DNA of 64,000 bases, taken from Ophiodon elongatus. Taxonomy: Eukaryota; Chordata; Actinopteri; Perciformes; Hexagrammidae. The notes under the pieces are model-generated. The model was not told the origin of the DNA. It saw only the letters and a list, made by a program, of their open reading frames with translations, and did not search any database. The DNA lies in contig JACSYO010001006.1 of assembly GCA_016806645.1 (NCBI GenBank), forward strand, positions 62,001 through 126,000, given 5' to 3'. Numbering within the stretch: position 1 is the first letter of the stretch; every line of letters starts with the position of its first letter. Below, piece after piece: positions 35,041-46,706 of the stretch. The position numbers and the translations under genes were made by a program.

Positions 35041-35157
35041 AACACTGTAACCTCTTCACATTCTGTTGTATAATGGGAAAGTTTTAGACAAAAATAATGG
35101 CCACATCTTTACACAGTGCACTTTCAGATTGTGATTTTGTCTTTCTTTCTGTTCCAG

Positions 35158-35253
35158 GTTCAACTGATCCACTACAATCACGAGCTGTACACAAATTATA
35201 CAGAAGCTGCTAAAAGCCCCAATGGATTGGTCATAGTGTCCATATTCATGAAG
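35158..35253 (+). CDS. ca10: ca10 coding exon: CA-like domain, second exon in window
   Basis: 96 nt between GTTCCAG and GTAAGT, phase 0 at both ends, encoding 32 residues that begin VQLIHYNHELYTNYTEAAK. In active alpha-carbonic anhydrases the third zinc histidine falls on the second residue of this exon (ELHLVHW-type motif); here it is Gln, so with the Arg in the previous exon two of three zinc ligands are lost. A sequon NYT is present where mammalian CA10 also has an N-X-T. The exon ends SIFMK, which joins the next exon in frame. Confidence 0.97.
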
Positions 35254-36474
35254 GTAAGTCTCACACATACGTTTAATTACCTCCTGCCTGCCAGTGTGGA
35301 GGCTGTATTCACTCAAAAGCACTCTTTTTTTTGTTACCTGTCATGACCCAGCAGCTGCGATGACATTTTGTAATGGGTTATAGCTTGAAAATCCCACAGA
35401 ATACTGATCCTAACATTGGGCAGTAGTTTTCTAAAGATACTGACTTTGAGTCACTAGCTACATTGCCTGTGTAAGGAACATTATATATACAGACCGGACT
35501 CAATTAAAGGTGGACTAAGTGTTTATTCATGTGTTTCTGTGTAGCAACACTGATATGGTCACAAACATGTCAGGCTGTAAAAATGTACGAAACAGCATTC
35601 GTATTTAAATTATTATCCCTTGAAACTCAAGCAATGCATTTTTGTTTCATAACTCGCATTCTCCTTAAGTCATAAGTCAGTTAAACAAGAACAAACAGAA
35701 GTCATACATATCCTGCTGGAATCAACACAACCCTTGTGGTGAATTTTTACAAATCATATGAAGAGAGATCTGGCCTCGTAATAATCACATTTAGACATTT
35801 TCTTCAGTAGCATAAGTAATCCAGCTGATATTGTCTGCATATAAATTTTAGTAGTAAAATAATAAAATAAAATCCAGCAGGGCTCAGGTGGCTGACTCCA
35901 TGGCAACATCACACTTCAGGTTTACATGATCCAAAGTATAATGGGAAGACTAGCGACACAAATTCACTTTCCTGTGGAGTGAAAATTATCAGAGTATTTG
36001 CTGCCATGAAAAACAGGAAGAAAAAAATAAAAACAATAGGCCTTTTTGACAGCAGACATTTTGACTTGTCATAACAGCACTGGTTTTACTAAACCATGAA
36101 CAATGGCTCTGTCCCTGCTTATCCAGTTATGACATGTCTGCTGTGAAAAGGTCCACTGAAGAAGCTAAATAGAAATCAGATGTCATTCACTTCATGTTTA
36201 CACATGTGTTTTCTTATTGTGACATGTCATGAAAATGTGCACGTTTTACAAACAAGTACATTTATTTAACAATACTCATTCATAGAATGCCAGACATTCT
36301 CGTATTCAGTCATGGAACGAAATGGGCAGGCTCTTGAGGGTTGTATTACTCAAAAGAGTCCAACAAGTCTTAAGATAACTTTATGTAGTGTGCAAAGTGT
36401 TTACTTACATGAACAGATTTGACATTGCTTTTATAACAGAGCTGACCAAATAATTATTTAATAAGAAAGGGTTC

Positions 36475-36955
36475 AAATTGTGAAATGGTTGCGGTTAACG
36501 TGGCAGCAGGTGGTTAACGTTGTGAAAAGCTCGAGGTTAACGTTGTAGCACGGGATTAATGCTATGAGGCAATCGTGGTTAATTAACTAGCACATGGGTA
36601 ACGTTGTGAAACGGTTGCGGTTAATGTTCCATATGCTGAATTAGCGTTGGGAAATGGTCGCGGTTAATGTTGTAGCTCGTGGTTAACGTTGCGAAATGGT
36701 TGCGGTTAACGTTATAACACATGATTACCATTGTGAAAAGGTCATGCTTAATGTCGTTTTAACATAGAACATTGTGAAACTGTTGCGGTTAGAGTTGTAA
36801 TAGTGGTTAACGTTGGCAAACGGTCACGGTTAACGTTGTAGCATGTGGTTACGGTTGTGAAAAGGTTACAGTTAATGTTGTAGCATGTACGGGTAACGTT
36901 GTGAAACAGTGGCGGTTTAAGTTGTAACATGTAGATTAGTTTTAAAACGGTGGCG
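36475..36955 (+). repeat. Minisatellite of about 44-bp units (GGTTAACGTTGTGAAA type)
   Basis: Around ten degenerate units alternating 'GTGGTTAACGTTGTGAAAC', 'GGTTGCGGTTAACGTTGTAG' and a CATG-type spacer. Units differ by substitutions and small indels. The array passes directly into 'GGTTAGGGTTAGTTTACAAA' of family B. A single unit of the same sequence sits in the family B copy at 39090. Confidence 0.88.
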
Positions 36956-37170
36956 GTTAGGGTTAGTTTACAAAACTACTTAGTTGGGGTAAATAAAAAC
37001 CTCATAGTTTGGTTTAAAAAGTCTGCTTGTTCAACACTTTCTCCCTCCCAACTTGTTAAATACCGTTGCTTGGTCAGTGGCCCCGAGCTTTTAACTATGA
37101 CGCTCGTGGTACCCCTCTAGCATCAGTTTTTTGCTAATAAATGCCTCGTGGCATAAAGACGCCAAGGGCT
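36956..37170 (-). repeat. Dispersed repeat, family B, remainder after the minisatellite
   Basis: 'AAAACTACTTAGTTGGGGT' and 'AACCTCATAGTTTGG' parallel 39128-39175 and 47170-47220. The end 'TCAGTGGCCCCGAGC' resembles the family's GGGCCACTGACCA end seen in the opposite direction at 1-60. Confidence 0.6.
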
Positions 37171-38236
37171 ACTGCCCAACCGTCATTATTTGCCCTGGAT
37201 GTGAGATTAGTCTGTGTTTGTATCTAGTAGCCACATACTGTATTGGTTTAAAAGAGATCTGTCAGGAGCTAAATTATCCTTCAACATGACTTGGTGCTCC
37301 CACCCCTCCACTCTCCTGCTCCCGCTGTGTCTTTCGCTGAAATCTTCGAAATGTTCAACTCAAGAACTCACAAACAATTAGCAATCCAATTATCCTGCAG
37401 GGGGGAACAATGTGCTCCTTGGCTCTGTGTCAGCGGTGGGGGCGGTACTCTCCTGTCTCTTTGTTGTGTATGAGAGGTCGCCATCTTTAATGAGAGGCTC
37501 AGAGATCAGAGGCAGTCGACGTCCTCGGCACTGAGTACTAAGGCCGAAAAGTTCAGCTGCTAACTGCTAATTAGCTCCTCAATGTCAATGGGACCATCAT
37601 TTAGTCTTGAAGAGAGAGAGGAAACGCTGACCTAGGTCAACGCTTCTTGACTCCACCCTACAACCAGCAGCAGAGTGTAACGAGGACGCATGAGAGAGAA
37701 GCTGAGTTTTGGAAGTGGAGTGCTGCAGGTGTGCTCGGGGTACACGACAGCCTGAGCAAATGTCTCTAAAACCGCAGCTCTGTTAAGCTTAGCTGCCAAA
37801 GGAAATTAATATATTGTAATTATACTAATCATGGATTTCTATTGAGAAAAATAAATAAATGAGCGCATCTTAAATATGCCACATATATTATGAACACAAT
37901 AAAATAGTAAAGTCAAGAGAATTTTTCAGCGACCATGGTTTCGGAAATAAAAGTCCTGATAATTTTCTGACAGCAAGGCAAAGGCTTGAAGAGACATTAA
38001 ACTCATCGAGATGAATCATTAGTACGAAATATTAGAATTGGTGTGAGAAAAAATCCCGAAAGGTACAAGCCTTTGTAAAAACTTTATCAAGAGATTTCTA
38101 TTCCAACTCCCAACAACATTGGTGTTCCAACATCTAATCACTGAGCTTTCTTCTGTTGCGAGTGCTGCTAATGCAAGCTAAAGCTAAACATTAGCGTCCA
38201 GTGTGTTGCAATCCGATAATACCAGGCGGCATCCCC

Positions 38237-38274
38237 CACAAATCAATGGGTGACGTCCCGATGACTACGTCCAC
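38237..38274 (+). repeat. Family A fragment
   Basis: 'CACAAATCAATGGGTGACGT' and 'CGATGACTACGTCCAC' match the last part of family A; nothing else of the element is kept. Confidence 0.7.
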
Positions 38275-39089
38275 GTAGTCACGAGTGAGTAATCACATCA
38301 CTCTCACTTCTGATTCTACCAATGCACTTATAGCCATATCAAAAGACACATGATTTCTTAGAAGAAAAATAATTAAAACTAATGCGCAAACATATATAGA
38401 AACTCTAGTGTTCTATGTTGAGGAATAATGATTCAAATAATAATGATTCAAATTGGAATTTTCAGGGGTAAGAAATATGTAAAAAACGTAAATCTTATAC
38501 TTTGCAACCCTGAGTTGTATGTTCCAGAAGCATTTCTACCCAGAATTACTTCCTGTTTCAAGGTTGTCTTTTAATGAAGATTAATTTTGCTGATTGCCTC
38601 AATGTACATAAACACAGGATTCACATTGACAATATAATGGGTAAACATTGGCTTATGTTATGGCCACCAGTTTTGATTATTACAACTTTGTAACAGAGAA
38701 ATAATTTTTTCCGTCAGTTTGGCATGGAGGGTGGCTCTAAATACTTTGTTGCTTTGGAAAAGAAGCCAGTTTGTCATGCATCACCTGTAGTGAATTCAAA
38801 ATGTTTTCTAAAAGGTGTATATTGAAGCTCCCATTCATTGTTAGCGGCGCACATACCAAAATTTTAATCTCAGTGATTGGATAGTCCGTAGCGAAATGCA
38901 CCTCAGGAGAAAATTAACAAGACCTTTATTTACACACAATAGATACCACTTTCTTAACAACACAGAACCTTTTTGGCATTGTACGTTTCTACAAACCATG
39001 TTGAATGTGGGTGTTTCTGAACCAAAAAATAGTTTCATAAATACATTTCATGTCAGTCTAGTATTACACTTACGGAAACACAGAAGGCC

Positions 39090-39335
39090 ACTTGGTTAAC
39101 ATTGTGAAATGATTGGTTAGGGTTTAGGCAACAAAACTACTTGTTTGAGGTAAAAAAAAAGATCATGGTTTAATTACGTAACAAAGTGACATAACGTAAG
39201 TTAACAACATAATTAACGTAAATGTATAACAATTGCCCTTAGCAGACTTTATTACATCACATGCATAACAATGTTAAGCAACAAGTGTAAACTCAACGTT
39301 TACATTTGGTTTCCCACGGGACTCGAACAGCGGTC
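39090..39335 (-). repeat. Dispersed repeat, family B, inverted copy with a single minisatellite unit
   Basis: Read on the + strand it has one 'GGTTAACATTGTGAAATGAT', then 'GGTTTAGGCAACAAAACTAC' and 'TTAATTACGTAACAAAGTG', and ends 'CCACGGGACTCGAACAGCGG'. On the minus strand that last part is CTGTTCGAGTCCCGTGG, a tRNA B-box-like sequence. Confidence 0.7.
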
Positions 39336-40439
39336 TCTTCTTTGACTTTCTAGCTCTTTCTCATACTTTATAGCATTCCAATTACTTATGGTTTGAAGAA
39401 ACGTACAATGACAACTTCTTGGTGACTGGGCTGTTCTTAAAGCTGACCAATTCCCCACATGTCCAACTCTTTGGTAGTAGTCCTGAGCAGACAGGTGGAA
39501 ATTAGCCAAATCCTTTTTTGCGAGTTTTTTCCTGCTTTTCAAGGCCTTGTCAGATTTCCGATCCTATTGCTGTGAGTCAAAATGCCAGCAAGGGCCCCCA
39601 TTCTAGGCGTGGATTCGTGAGGCACCATTAAAGACAGCAGTGGGTGATTGCATCTACGTAGGGGCCACAGTGGAAGACAGACACACAATAGAGACACGGC
39701 GGGATGGACTTTGCAGTGAAAGCAAGGCCATTTCACTCACTTATTCACTCTTTTGATCATCGATTGATGTAACTGCAAGAAATATGTGAATCTTCGAGAT
39801 AGTTCTCGTTGTTACCTTGTGTCTGTACTATTCTCACACCATTTCTGGAATAACTGAATTCCCTCAGGTGGTTTTCTAAAAAAATGATGGAAATTAGAGA
39901 GACAGAAAGTAGGAAAACTAGTGAGCAGCATGAGTGACTGGTAAAGGCATAATGCTTGCCTGAAGAGCACAGGGAACAGGTCAAAGACTAAGTAATTTCA
40001 GCTGCAGTGCGGGGAGGGGCAAGATGAGCACATCTCTTTTTAATCACTTCGCCCAAAGACATCTCGACAATTAGAGTTGTGAAGTCCACCGAGCATGAGT
40101 GAGGGAAAGATGGAGTGGAGAGGAAGGCAAAGAGGAGTCAAAAGAAGGGCGCTTCCTTCAGCTATTAGTAAGCATGTCTCGGAATTGGGAGAGAGAGGTA
40201 CTGAACAATGGAGTCGGTCAAGCAGAGTAAGAGTGGAGTTAAGAATTAAAAGTGTCTCTACAGCTTTTGGGGGCAGTTAATGAGCTGCAGTTTCAGTAGA
40301 TTTTCACTCAAGTCTCTGTGGTATATGAAAGAGATCACAGAATCAACAGAATGGTTGCTAGGTTTGGCAAGAAATGTTTGTTATATTTTACCTCGCCCAG
40401 TATCCTAGGAATTACTCCCATATTGGAAGATTCAACACA

Positions 40440-40850
40440 TAGTGATTTACGTTCAGGGCCAACATCCAGGGTTGTGTCTAGATGGTATCCCATGATTTGC
40501 GAAAACTTTCAAAAGGGCTCGCCAGAATCACTAGTTACCCTCTAGCCAGACGACATATCTTTACATTAGCCATTTGAGGTCAGGCCTAGCCTAAACCATC
40601 TCAAAGACTTTCACAAATTGAATGTTACCATCTAGCCCAATGACCTATCCTAACCTTAACCATTCAAGTTGAATGCCTTTGCTCAACTATCTGGGAAGAG
40701 TTTCACAAATGAAGGGTTTCCATCTAGTCTGATGTATCCGACCCTTGGCCATTCAAAGTCAATGCCTAACCTTAACTATCTCTCGACTGTTCCACCTATT
40801 ACCATCTAGCCTGACGACCATTCAAGGTTCCTGCCAATGCAGGAAGTAGT
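40440..40850 (+). repeat. Degenerate tandem repeat of about 85-90 bp units
   Basis: Units of the form 'TACCATCTAGCCTGACGACC', then TAACCTTAACCATTCAAG and CAATGCCTAACCTTAACTATC, occur about four times with heavy divergence. A single related stretch 'ACTCAAGGTCAATGCCTAAC' lies at about 33129. Non-coding. Confidence 0.6.
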
Positions 40851-41124
40851 TTGTCCTTTATGATGTGAGGTGGACAGTAAGGGTGTGGAGGTCAGGGTGT
40901 GGATTGGCCAGTACCAGAAAGTGAGTCTGATTTTCATACAGGAGAACTGAGCTTGTGTCTAACCTGTGATTAACCTTCCCCACTGTTATCACCTTTTGTA
41001 ACCACAATCTTTCCATAACCATGACCATGTGTTTTAAGTAACTTTAACCAGACTCCCTAGTCATTTACTAGACTGTGGCTAGTCGCCCTAGCCAGTCTTT
41101 CCCCAACTTTAGTGTAGTTGATAA

Positions 41125-41423
41125 GTAAATGGTAAATGGACCTGTACTTGTATAGCGCTTTTCTAGTCTTCCGACCACTCAAAGCGCTTTAACACTACAT
41201 GACATCATTTACCCATTCATAAACTGATGGGAGGGGCTAATGTGTCACCTGCCCATAAGGAGTAGCTACCATTCACACACCGTAGGCACAGCTACGGGAG
41301 CCATTTGGGGTTAAGTGTCTTGCCCAAGGACACATCGACATTGGCTAGCGGAGCCAGGGATCGAACTGCCGATCCTCTGATTGAAGGATGACCCTGCTCA
41401 CCACTAAGCCACAGTCGGCCCCA
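41125..41423 (-). mobile_element. tRNA-derived SINE (V-SINE-like tail)
   Basis: On the minus strand it begins with a tRNA-like head: GTGGCTTAGTGGTGAGCAGG resembles an A box (TGGCTTAGTGGT), and CAGTTCGATCCCTGG a B box (GTTCGATCCC). It continues with a conserved body and ends 'CAGGTCCATTTACCATTTA'. The body motif with GCGCTTTGAGTGGTCGG is familiar from fish SINEs. About 300 bp, transcribed by RNA polymerase III when active. Naming it V-SINE is from memory; the tRNA derivation is seen directly. Confidence 0.8.
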
Positions 41424-42094
41424 ACTGTACAGATATTGTAGAAAGCAAGAATTTTTCAAATCCAATTTCATTATGTGATTGAATACAGTTGATTTGCATT
41501 TAACTAGACTTACTATATTCCTCTGGGTGGTCTTCAATGACGTTTTTCTTTTTATGTTTGTGTGTGTTTCCAGGGCAACTAATGGAAAATCCACACAATA
41601 AACAGCTTCCAACCAATCATACCATAGAGCAGTTGGTGCGCTATTCTGCCGTTAGGCTCCTTCCATTGTCACTTCTCCCTTTTCACCAATTGTATGAACA
41701 CTTACGGTGCTTGTTCTATCAGCTTTACAGTCCTAATACCCTGCACTGCTGTTTGAAAAGAAATGTCATCTTAATGCTTACCTGCTGTTCTTTCAAGCAT
41801 CCATTGTTGGGGAAACTGTAAAATGTTCTTACATCTGGTTAAAAGCATGCAGAAAAGCCATTTGTACATCTGTGAGCCAATTAGTGGATTCCAAGATGAA
41901 CTTGAATTTAGTTTGGTCATTTATTCTAAGAAAACTAAGAGAAATATACCACTCCCTTGATAAATTGTTCTGCCACTGAACATAATCCAGGTTGCATCTT
42001 CATTTCCCTAAATGTGTATTTGAAAATATTTATTCTTTACACATTGCCTTAAAATGTGTCTATCAAGATTGTATCTTGATATGATATAACTTTA

Positions 42095-42370
42095 TTACAT
42101 TTAAACCTGGTATTAATTTGTGTCTCCAGTGTCTACATTTAGCGCCAATCTCTTTGTCCAGCTCAAACAACCAAAAGTCCCGGCCCCCTCTTGTTTGCAC
42201 GATTGCGTATTTCCAGGCACGTAGTTGTTGTATGTGGATTGAAAACGCAATAGCATTTACACTTGTGTTGAATGTGTATCTGACCACCTCCGGAGGTGGT
42301 TTGGCCAGTCGGATCACAATCCGTCCTTAATGCATTTGGGGTGCATTTACACCTGTGCTTTCATTGTCAA
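42095..42370. mobile_element. MITE-like palindromic element (tentative)
   Basis: Related 'TTTAAACCTGGTATTAA' and 'CATTTACACCTGTG' motifs lie near the edges. Inside is the perfect 18-bp palindrome ACCACCTCCGGAGGTGGT at 42283-42300. Similar palindromic elements with TTTACACCTG-type ends are common in fish. The borders and target duplication are unclear. Confidence 0.4.
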
Positions 42371-43270
42371 GCACTATCCGATTGCAATTCAGCGACATGA
42401 AGGCAGTCCAAAGAGGAAAAAAAATCAGATAGGGGTAAGGCAAGAAGCATCCGGACAGGTGGCACGGTTTCAGAACAGGTAGCTGGCAGGCAGGCACAGA
42501 GTCCAAAGGAACAGGGAGGAATAGGAAACAGCTGGACTACAATAGCATTATGGCAACATTGACAATCTGGTAGAGGGAAGAGAGATAGTAGCTGGTATTG
42601 ATACTATGGGCTAAATGGGGAAACACAGGACAAGCTTGGAATGGGGGGGGAGGCAGCTCAGGTGTGTGTGAAGGAGAGTGCAAGACTCCAGCAGTTTAGC
42701 CAAATCTATTTGTAAAAATGTTTGATTTGGAGTATGAAATTGTGTGAAAATGTATATTCAATAGGAAATAGTACATTCTTCTGGCGGTAGGAAAGAGGAA
42801 AGATTTTGCTTAGGGGAGTGGAAGATAACATGTTTCAGGGTCTTGCCACATTGAGCTCTGATGGACTAAAACTTGTTTCAAAGTTAGGACAAGAATACCA
42901 CGTATATGCTAATTAAGAAGATGGATAATTTTTTTGTCACGGCAGCAGTGTGTGTCTGTGAGCTGATCTTAATGGTTTCTTGAAAACAGTGGGATCCTTT
43001 GTTTTCCAGAAGGCAAAGCAGCAGTGCAAGAAGAGAGTGTAGGAGCATCTGGCTGTGCAAAATACATCAGTGGGTTCAGACATTTCATGGGCATCAAAGG
43101 TGATAGATTAAAAATGCACTTGCATTATCCTTTAAAGTACTCAACTGGGTAGATTCAATTTAGTTTCATTTGAGATGAGCTCGTAATTCATGATATGATC
43201 AGATCTTTTTTTATATATATATTTCATTTAACCTCACCTTTTTATTCCTCTTTTCTGTCTTTTAATCCAG

Positions 43271-43343
43271 ATTGCGGAGACATCGAACTCATTCCTGAAT
43301 CGAATGCTGAACAGAGATACCATCACAAGAATAACATACAAAA
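43271..43343 (+). CDS. ca10: ca10 coding exon: CA-like domain, third exon in window
   Basis: 73 nt between TCCAG and GTAAGTG. It enters in phase 0 and leaves one base (A) for a split Asn codon. It encodes IAETSNSFLNRMLNRDTI and then TRITYK. The LNRMLNRDTITRITYK part is characteristic of CA10/CA11 and is less conserved in catalytic CAs. The first residues differ from the mammalian VSDSSNP form, as expected between fish and mammals. Confidence 0.96.
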
Positions 43344-46282
43344 GTAAGTGTCCATGTGAAGTAATTAACATCTGTACTAATTCACCTTGAAACACCAAGT
43401 AACGCTTCCTTAAAACTTGTCTTCTTTACTGTCGCTGGACTGTTTTTTCGCATGACATGGCACAGTGTACGGAGCTAACGGTGACAGATTTACTGCTTGA
43501 AATTCTTAGAAATGTTTGAAACAATGGCTCTTTTATATTCAGACAGAGGTAGACAAGCTTCCCATTTCTACCCTAGAACTATTCATTTTGTCAGCTGAAA
43601 CGGCAACTGCCACTGAAAGATTTGATTAGCTGTAGCTAGATAGATAGATAGCTAATTGAGCTAACCTTAGCTACACAAGTCATTTGGAAAATGTTTTTTT
43701 AATGTTTCAAGTCGGATCATTTTAAAACCAGAACCCCACAAGTGGGTCTTAAACATGCATTTGACGGCTGCATAAATGAAATGAAGAAAAAGGTCTCAAA
43801 AGACTTATAGGTTGAAGACTGGCCGATGTTGTTTGGCTAGCTGGCTGAAATAATGAGTTTGAATGAGGCTTTTCAGTGTAAACTTCCCCATATCCAATAA
43901 AGCAGGACAGAGTTGCTAACGTTAGCCTAAACTCTAATAGTAGTATCCAGCACAGGCTCTCATATTGTGGCAAAATACTATACAGGGGTTGTAATTGTGA
44001 ACAGGGATTTCTTTTTTTTTTTTAGCTCAACATTTAACCCAACACATTAGTGTTGTATGAAACACAACTGTACTTGGAAGTAATGCTCGACTATGCCACT
44101 ACTGTAGGTAGTAAGCTAGTTAGACGTACATGCTAATATCTGTAGCTTACGTTAGAGCAGACAAACACAGTTTGAATTATTGCTGTCTCTTTATTCTCTT
44201 TATTTGTATCTTTATTTATATGTATCTCTCTTACAACAGCGCCAGGTAGACGCTGTTGTGGAAAAATCAAAAAGCTAACTAGGCCAGCCGTGCCGCGTTA
44301 TGGTTGCTAAACTACGAATGGCCAATAGCTGTTGGGGTGAGGAGGGTTATTAAACGGTCAACTTTTTAACCGTTGAATTTTATATTTCTCAATAGGTATG
44401 TTACTTTCTTGTTCCCTTTGAGCATGGTTTCTTCATTTGAAAGTGCTAATTGAAGGGATGAAGCAGGATGGGGACGGTGAGATGGCTGCATGGAAGCTCT
44501 TGATAGCTGGAGGAGGCTGTTGGCGAGGCAGCATGTTAGGCAGCGGTGGACAGCTGCTCTCCAGAGGTTCCCCTCCGTCCGGCCTGCTGTACCGGAGAGG
44601 CACCATTTGCTCGGAGATGGCCCCAGGGCTAGCCTGAATAAAAGAGACAAATAATTGGATTAATGGGAGGGTGAGCGGGGGTGAGCAGAGTGAGTGGCTG
44701 GATAAACACACTGACCCCTTGTGGCTGGGAGGAGTCTCTGGGTGAGGTGCCAGGCGGAACGGGAGCCTACAGGCGAGAGGGGGGGGGGGCCTTCCTCAGG
44801 GTCTGGCTGGAGGAACCGGGGAGGAGCATTGCTTCTGACAGCTGTCAAAACCCCCTCATATACACTGTCTCACACATGCAGACTCACACACATGCACACA
44901 CCGCCCCCTCATGCTTATGAGGCCTTAGGCATCTCTCGGCCAGTGCTGCTGCCAAATTTCTATTTTATTTATTTTATTTATTTTTATCACATACGTACAC
45001 AAATGCTAGCACAAAGGCACATATACACCATCCAAAGATAATTATTTATTTCAAACACATGATCAAACATTAGCAACAGAGCTCTTCTTCTCATGCGTGG
45101 AGGATCAGAGAAGATTTTATTTTTTTATGGGGATTTTCTCAAATTAAGCAAGCTTGTTTTTTTAAATTTTTAAATTTTACATTTTGATTAATACTGTTTA
45201 CAAAGGGCAGTATTTAACAGTGATGCAAAGCACAGCTGAATAAGCATTAAAGCTGCAGTGGTCCACCACAGTGACCTCATTATAATAGACAGTCCATTTG
45301 TCAACAGAGGCCCAACAGATGACAAGTTATTGAGAGCGTGTTACTGGAGTGTGAAGAGGGAGAGGGAGTTGCAGTCTGTCTAATTAGCGTCCTGACAGTG
45401 GAGACAGTTTGGATGAAAAAGGTTTTGTGCTGCAACACCAACAGCCTGTCATTCACAGAACACTCAATGATATGTGAAATAGGGAAAAAAATGAGTTATG
45501 AAAGATGAGCTCATGAGCTTGATGAGTAGTGCAGGGGTCAACTTTACTGCCCGAAAAACACGTTCATACGTCGCTTGTTGTCCAGAATCAGAGTCCTGAA
45601 TCAGCTCTCCGGAACATGTGAGTTTCAGCTCATTGATTTTCTGTCCTTGACCTACTTATATTTCCCTCAGGAGTTGGTGGCGACCAAAACAGAGCTAAAG
45701 AGAGAGTGAATATTGGTCAGAAACTGCTATACTTCTAAATACCGGATGTATTCGCCAACAAGTTTGCCATATCAATTTAATATTAAGAGTAAAAGTCCTG
45801 CATTTCATTTTTTTTATATATTTCTTTTTTTTTTACAATTAAATCAATAAATTCACCAGTGCTTGCTGTATTGACCCGGAGAGTTGAGTTCTCCTGCTCG
45901 CCGCAGAGCTGTACAGGCAGTGCTTTCATGAACCAGGATGCATTGCCAGAAGCATCTGCCCAACATTACTTCAATGCGCCCCCTCGGTATCTTCACCGCT
46001 AAGCTTAAACTCTCCTCTGCTCCAATCTCTCTCTCACTCTCTCTCACTCTACCAATACCACTATACGCACACACCAAGCGGCTACCTCCAGGTCTGAAAA
46101 ATTAAGCCATCGTGGAAGGGCCTCGTGCAATTCCTCAAATGGCCACCTGAGGCTGGATCCAAAAGCAAGCCAATCCTTAATCTGATAACAAAATTACTTC
46201 TTTCTTTCACCTTTTTTTTTATGTTGAGTATGAAACATTAAAGGACCCTCTTGTATCTTATTTTCTGTCTTTCTTTCTGCAG
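43344..46282 (+). other. ca10: ca10 intron (2.9 kb)
   Basis: GTAAGTG to CTGCAG, phase 1. It contains a short GATA run at about 43638-43653, an AT-rich part at 44940-45190 and a fish-type repeat near 46078-46175. Otherwise no feature is supported. Confidence 0.95.
46078..46175 (+). repeat. Partial dispersed repeat related to family A left end
   Basis: 'CTACCTCCAGGTCTGAAAAA' then 'AGCCATCGTGGAAGGGCC' parallels 'GCAACCTCCGATCTGAAAAG' at 31016. It continues with 'CACCTGAGGCTGGATCCAAA', which family A lacks. A short, diverged copy. Confidence 0.45.
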
Positions 46283-46437
46283 ATGACGCGTATCTACTGA
46301 CCAACCTGAACATAGAGGAGATCTACCCGGAGACGAGTAGTTTTATCACGTACGATGGATCGATGACCATCCCTCCATGCTTTGAGACCGCCACATGGCT
46401 CCTGATGAACAAGCCGGTGTACCTCACACGCATGCAG
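46283..46437 (+). CDS. ca10: ca10 coding exon: CA-like domain, fourth exon in window
   Basis: 155 nt between TTTCTGCAG and GTGAGC. It completes the split Asn codon and ends in phase 0, giving 52 residues starting NDAYLLTNLNIEEIYPETSS. It includes ITYDGSMTIPPCFETATW, the counterpart of the TYPGSLTTPP substrate-pocket segment of active CAs. Thr199 appears retained, while the neighbouring Leu198 and Thr200 positions are Met and Ile. The exon ends KPVYLTRMQ. It lies close to the next exon (269-bp intron), unlike the long introns upstream. Confidence 0.97.
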
Positions 46438-46706
46438 GTGAGCCTCCGCTGCAACACGACACACAGAATTCACTAGGGATCGTCCGTCTGAGCCCAGAAT
46501 TCTCTCTCTTACTATTGTTCTGCCTGTGAAACATGTCACCCCAGCACTGAGGCTTTTACTCCAACACTCTCCTTTATCCTCCATACAGGCCGACCCTGGG
46601 AAATAGTGCAGTGGATCAGAATGCCTGGCTCACATCTCCATGATGCTTTGGCCAACTTTTAACGGGCTTCCTTTCTCTCTCCCCCCGTCTCTTGTCCTCA
46701 CCTCAG
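46438..46706 (+). other. ca10: ca10 intron (269 bp)
   Basis: GTGAGC to CTCAG, phase 0. Short, with a pyrimidine-rich end; nothing else is seen. Confidence 0.95.

Larger units (their letters stand above)
19210..35157 (+). other. ca10: ca10 intron (15.9 kb)
   Basis: GTGCGT at the start and TTCCAG at the end, phase 0. It holds the hexamer array, family A and B repeats, CA and GT microsatellites, the hAT/Harbinger composite and the SINE chimera, listed separately. Unique parts without anything I can support include about 22650-24090, 25560-25940, 26290-27400, 27500-29900 and 31720-33450. Some of these (for example 21560-21740, 28590-28910 and 32100-32390) have balanced composition and many TAAT cores and could be regulatory, but this is not shown. 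Confidence 0.95.
35254..43270 (+). other. ca10: ca10 intron (8.0 kb)
   Basis: GTAAGT to AATCCAG, phase 0. It contains the 36475 minisatellite within a family B copy, a second family B copy, a degenerate CTAACC repeat, a SINE and a MITE-like element. Unique stretches around 35350-36450, 37200-38200, 38300-39050, 39400-40430 and 41450-42050 hold nothing I can support. Confidence 0.95.

Noticed and set aside
39300..39335. tRNA-like sequence with TTCGAGTCCC
   Set aside because: Part of dispersed repeat family B; no acceptor stem or anticodon arm could be found.
41348..41423. tRNA gene on the minus strand
   Set aside because: A- and B-box-like sequences are present but no cloverleaf forms; it is the head of a tRNA-derived SINE.
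41574..41821. Frame following a GTTTCCAG, possibly a cryptic exon
   Set aside because: No CA10 similarity; inclusion would break the correct exon joining.
43009..43110. Exon-like stretch after TTTTCCAG inside the ca10 intron
   Set aside because: It has an acceptor-like start but no good donor, and its translation does not fit CA10; the flanking real exons join in frame without it.
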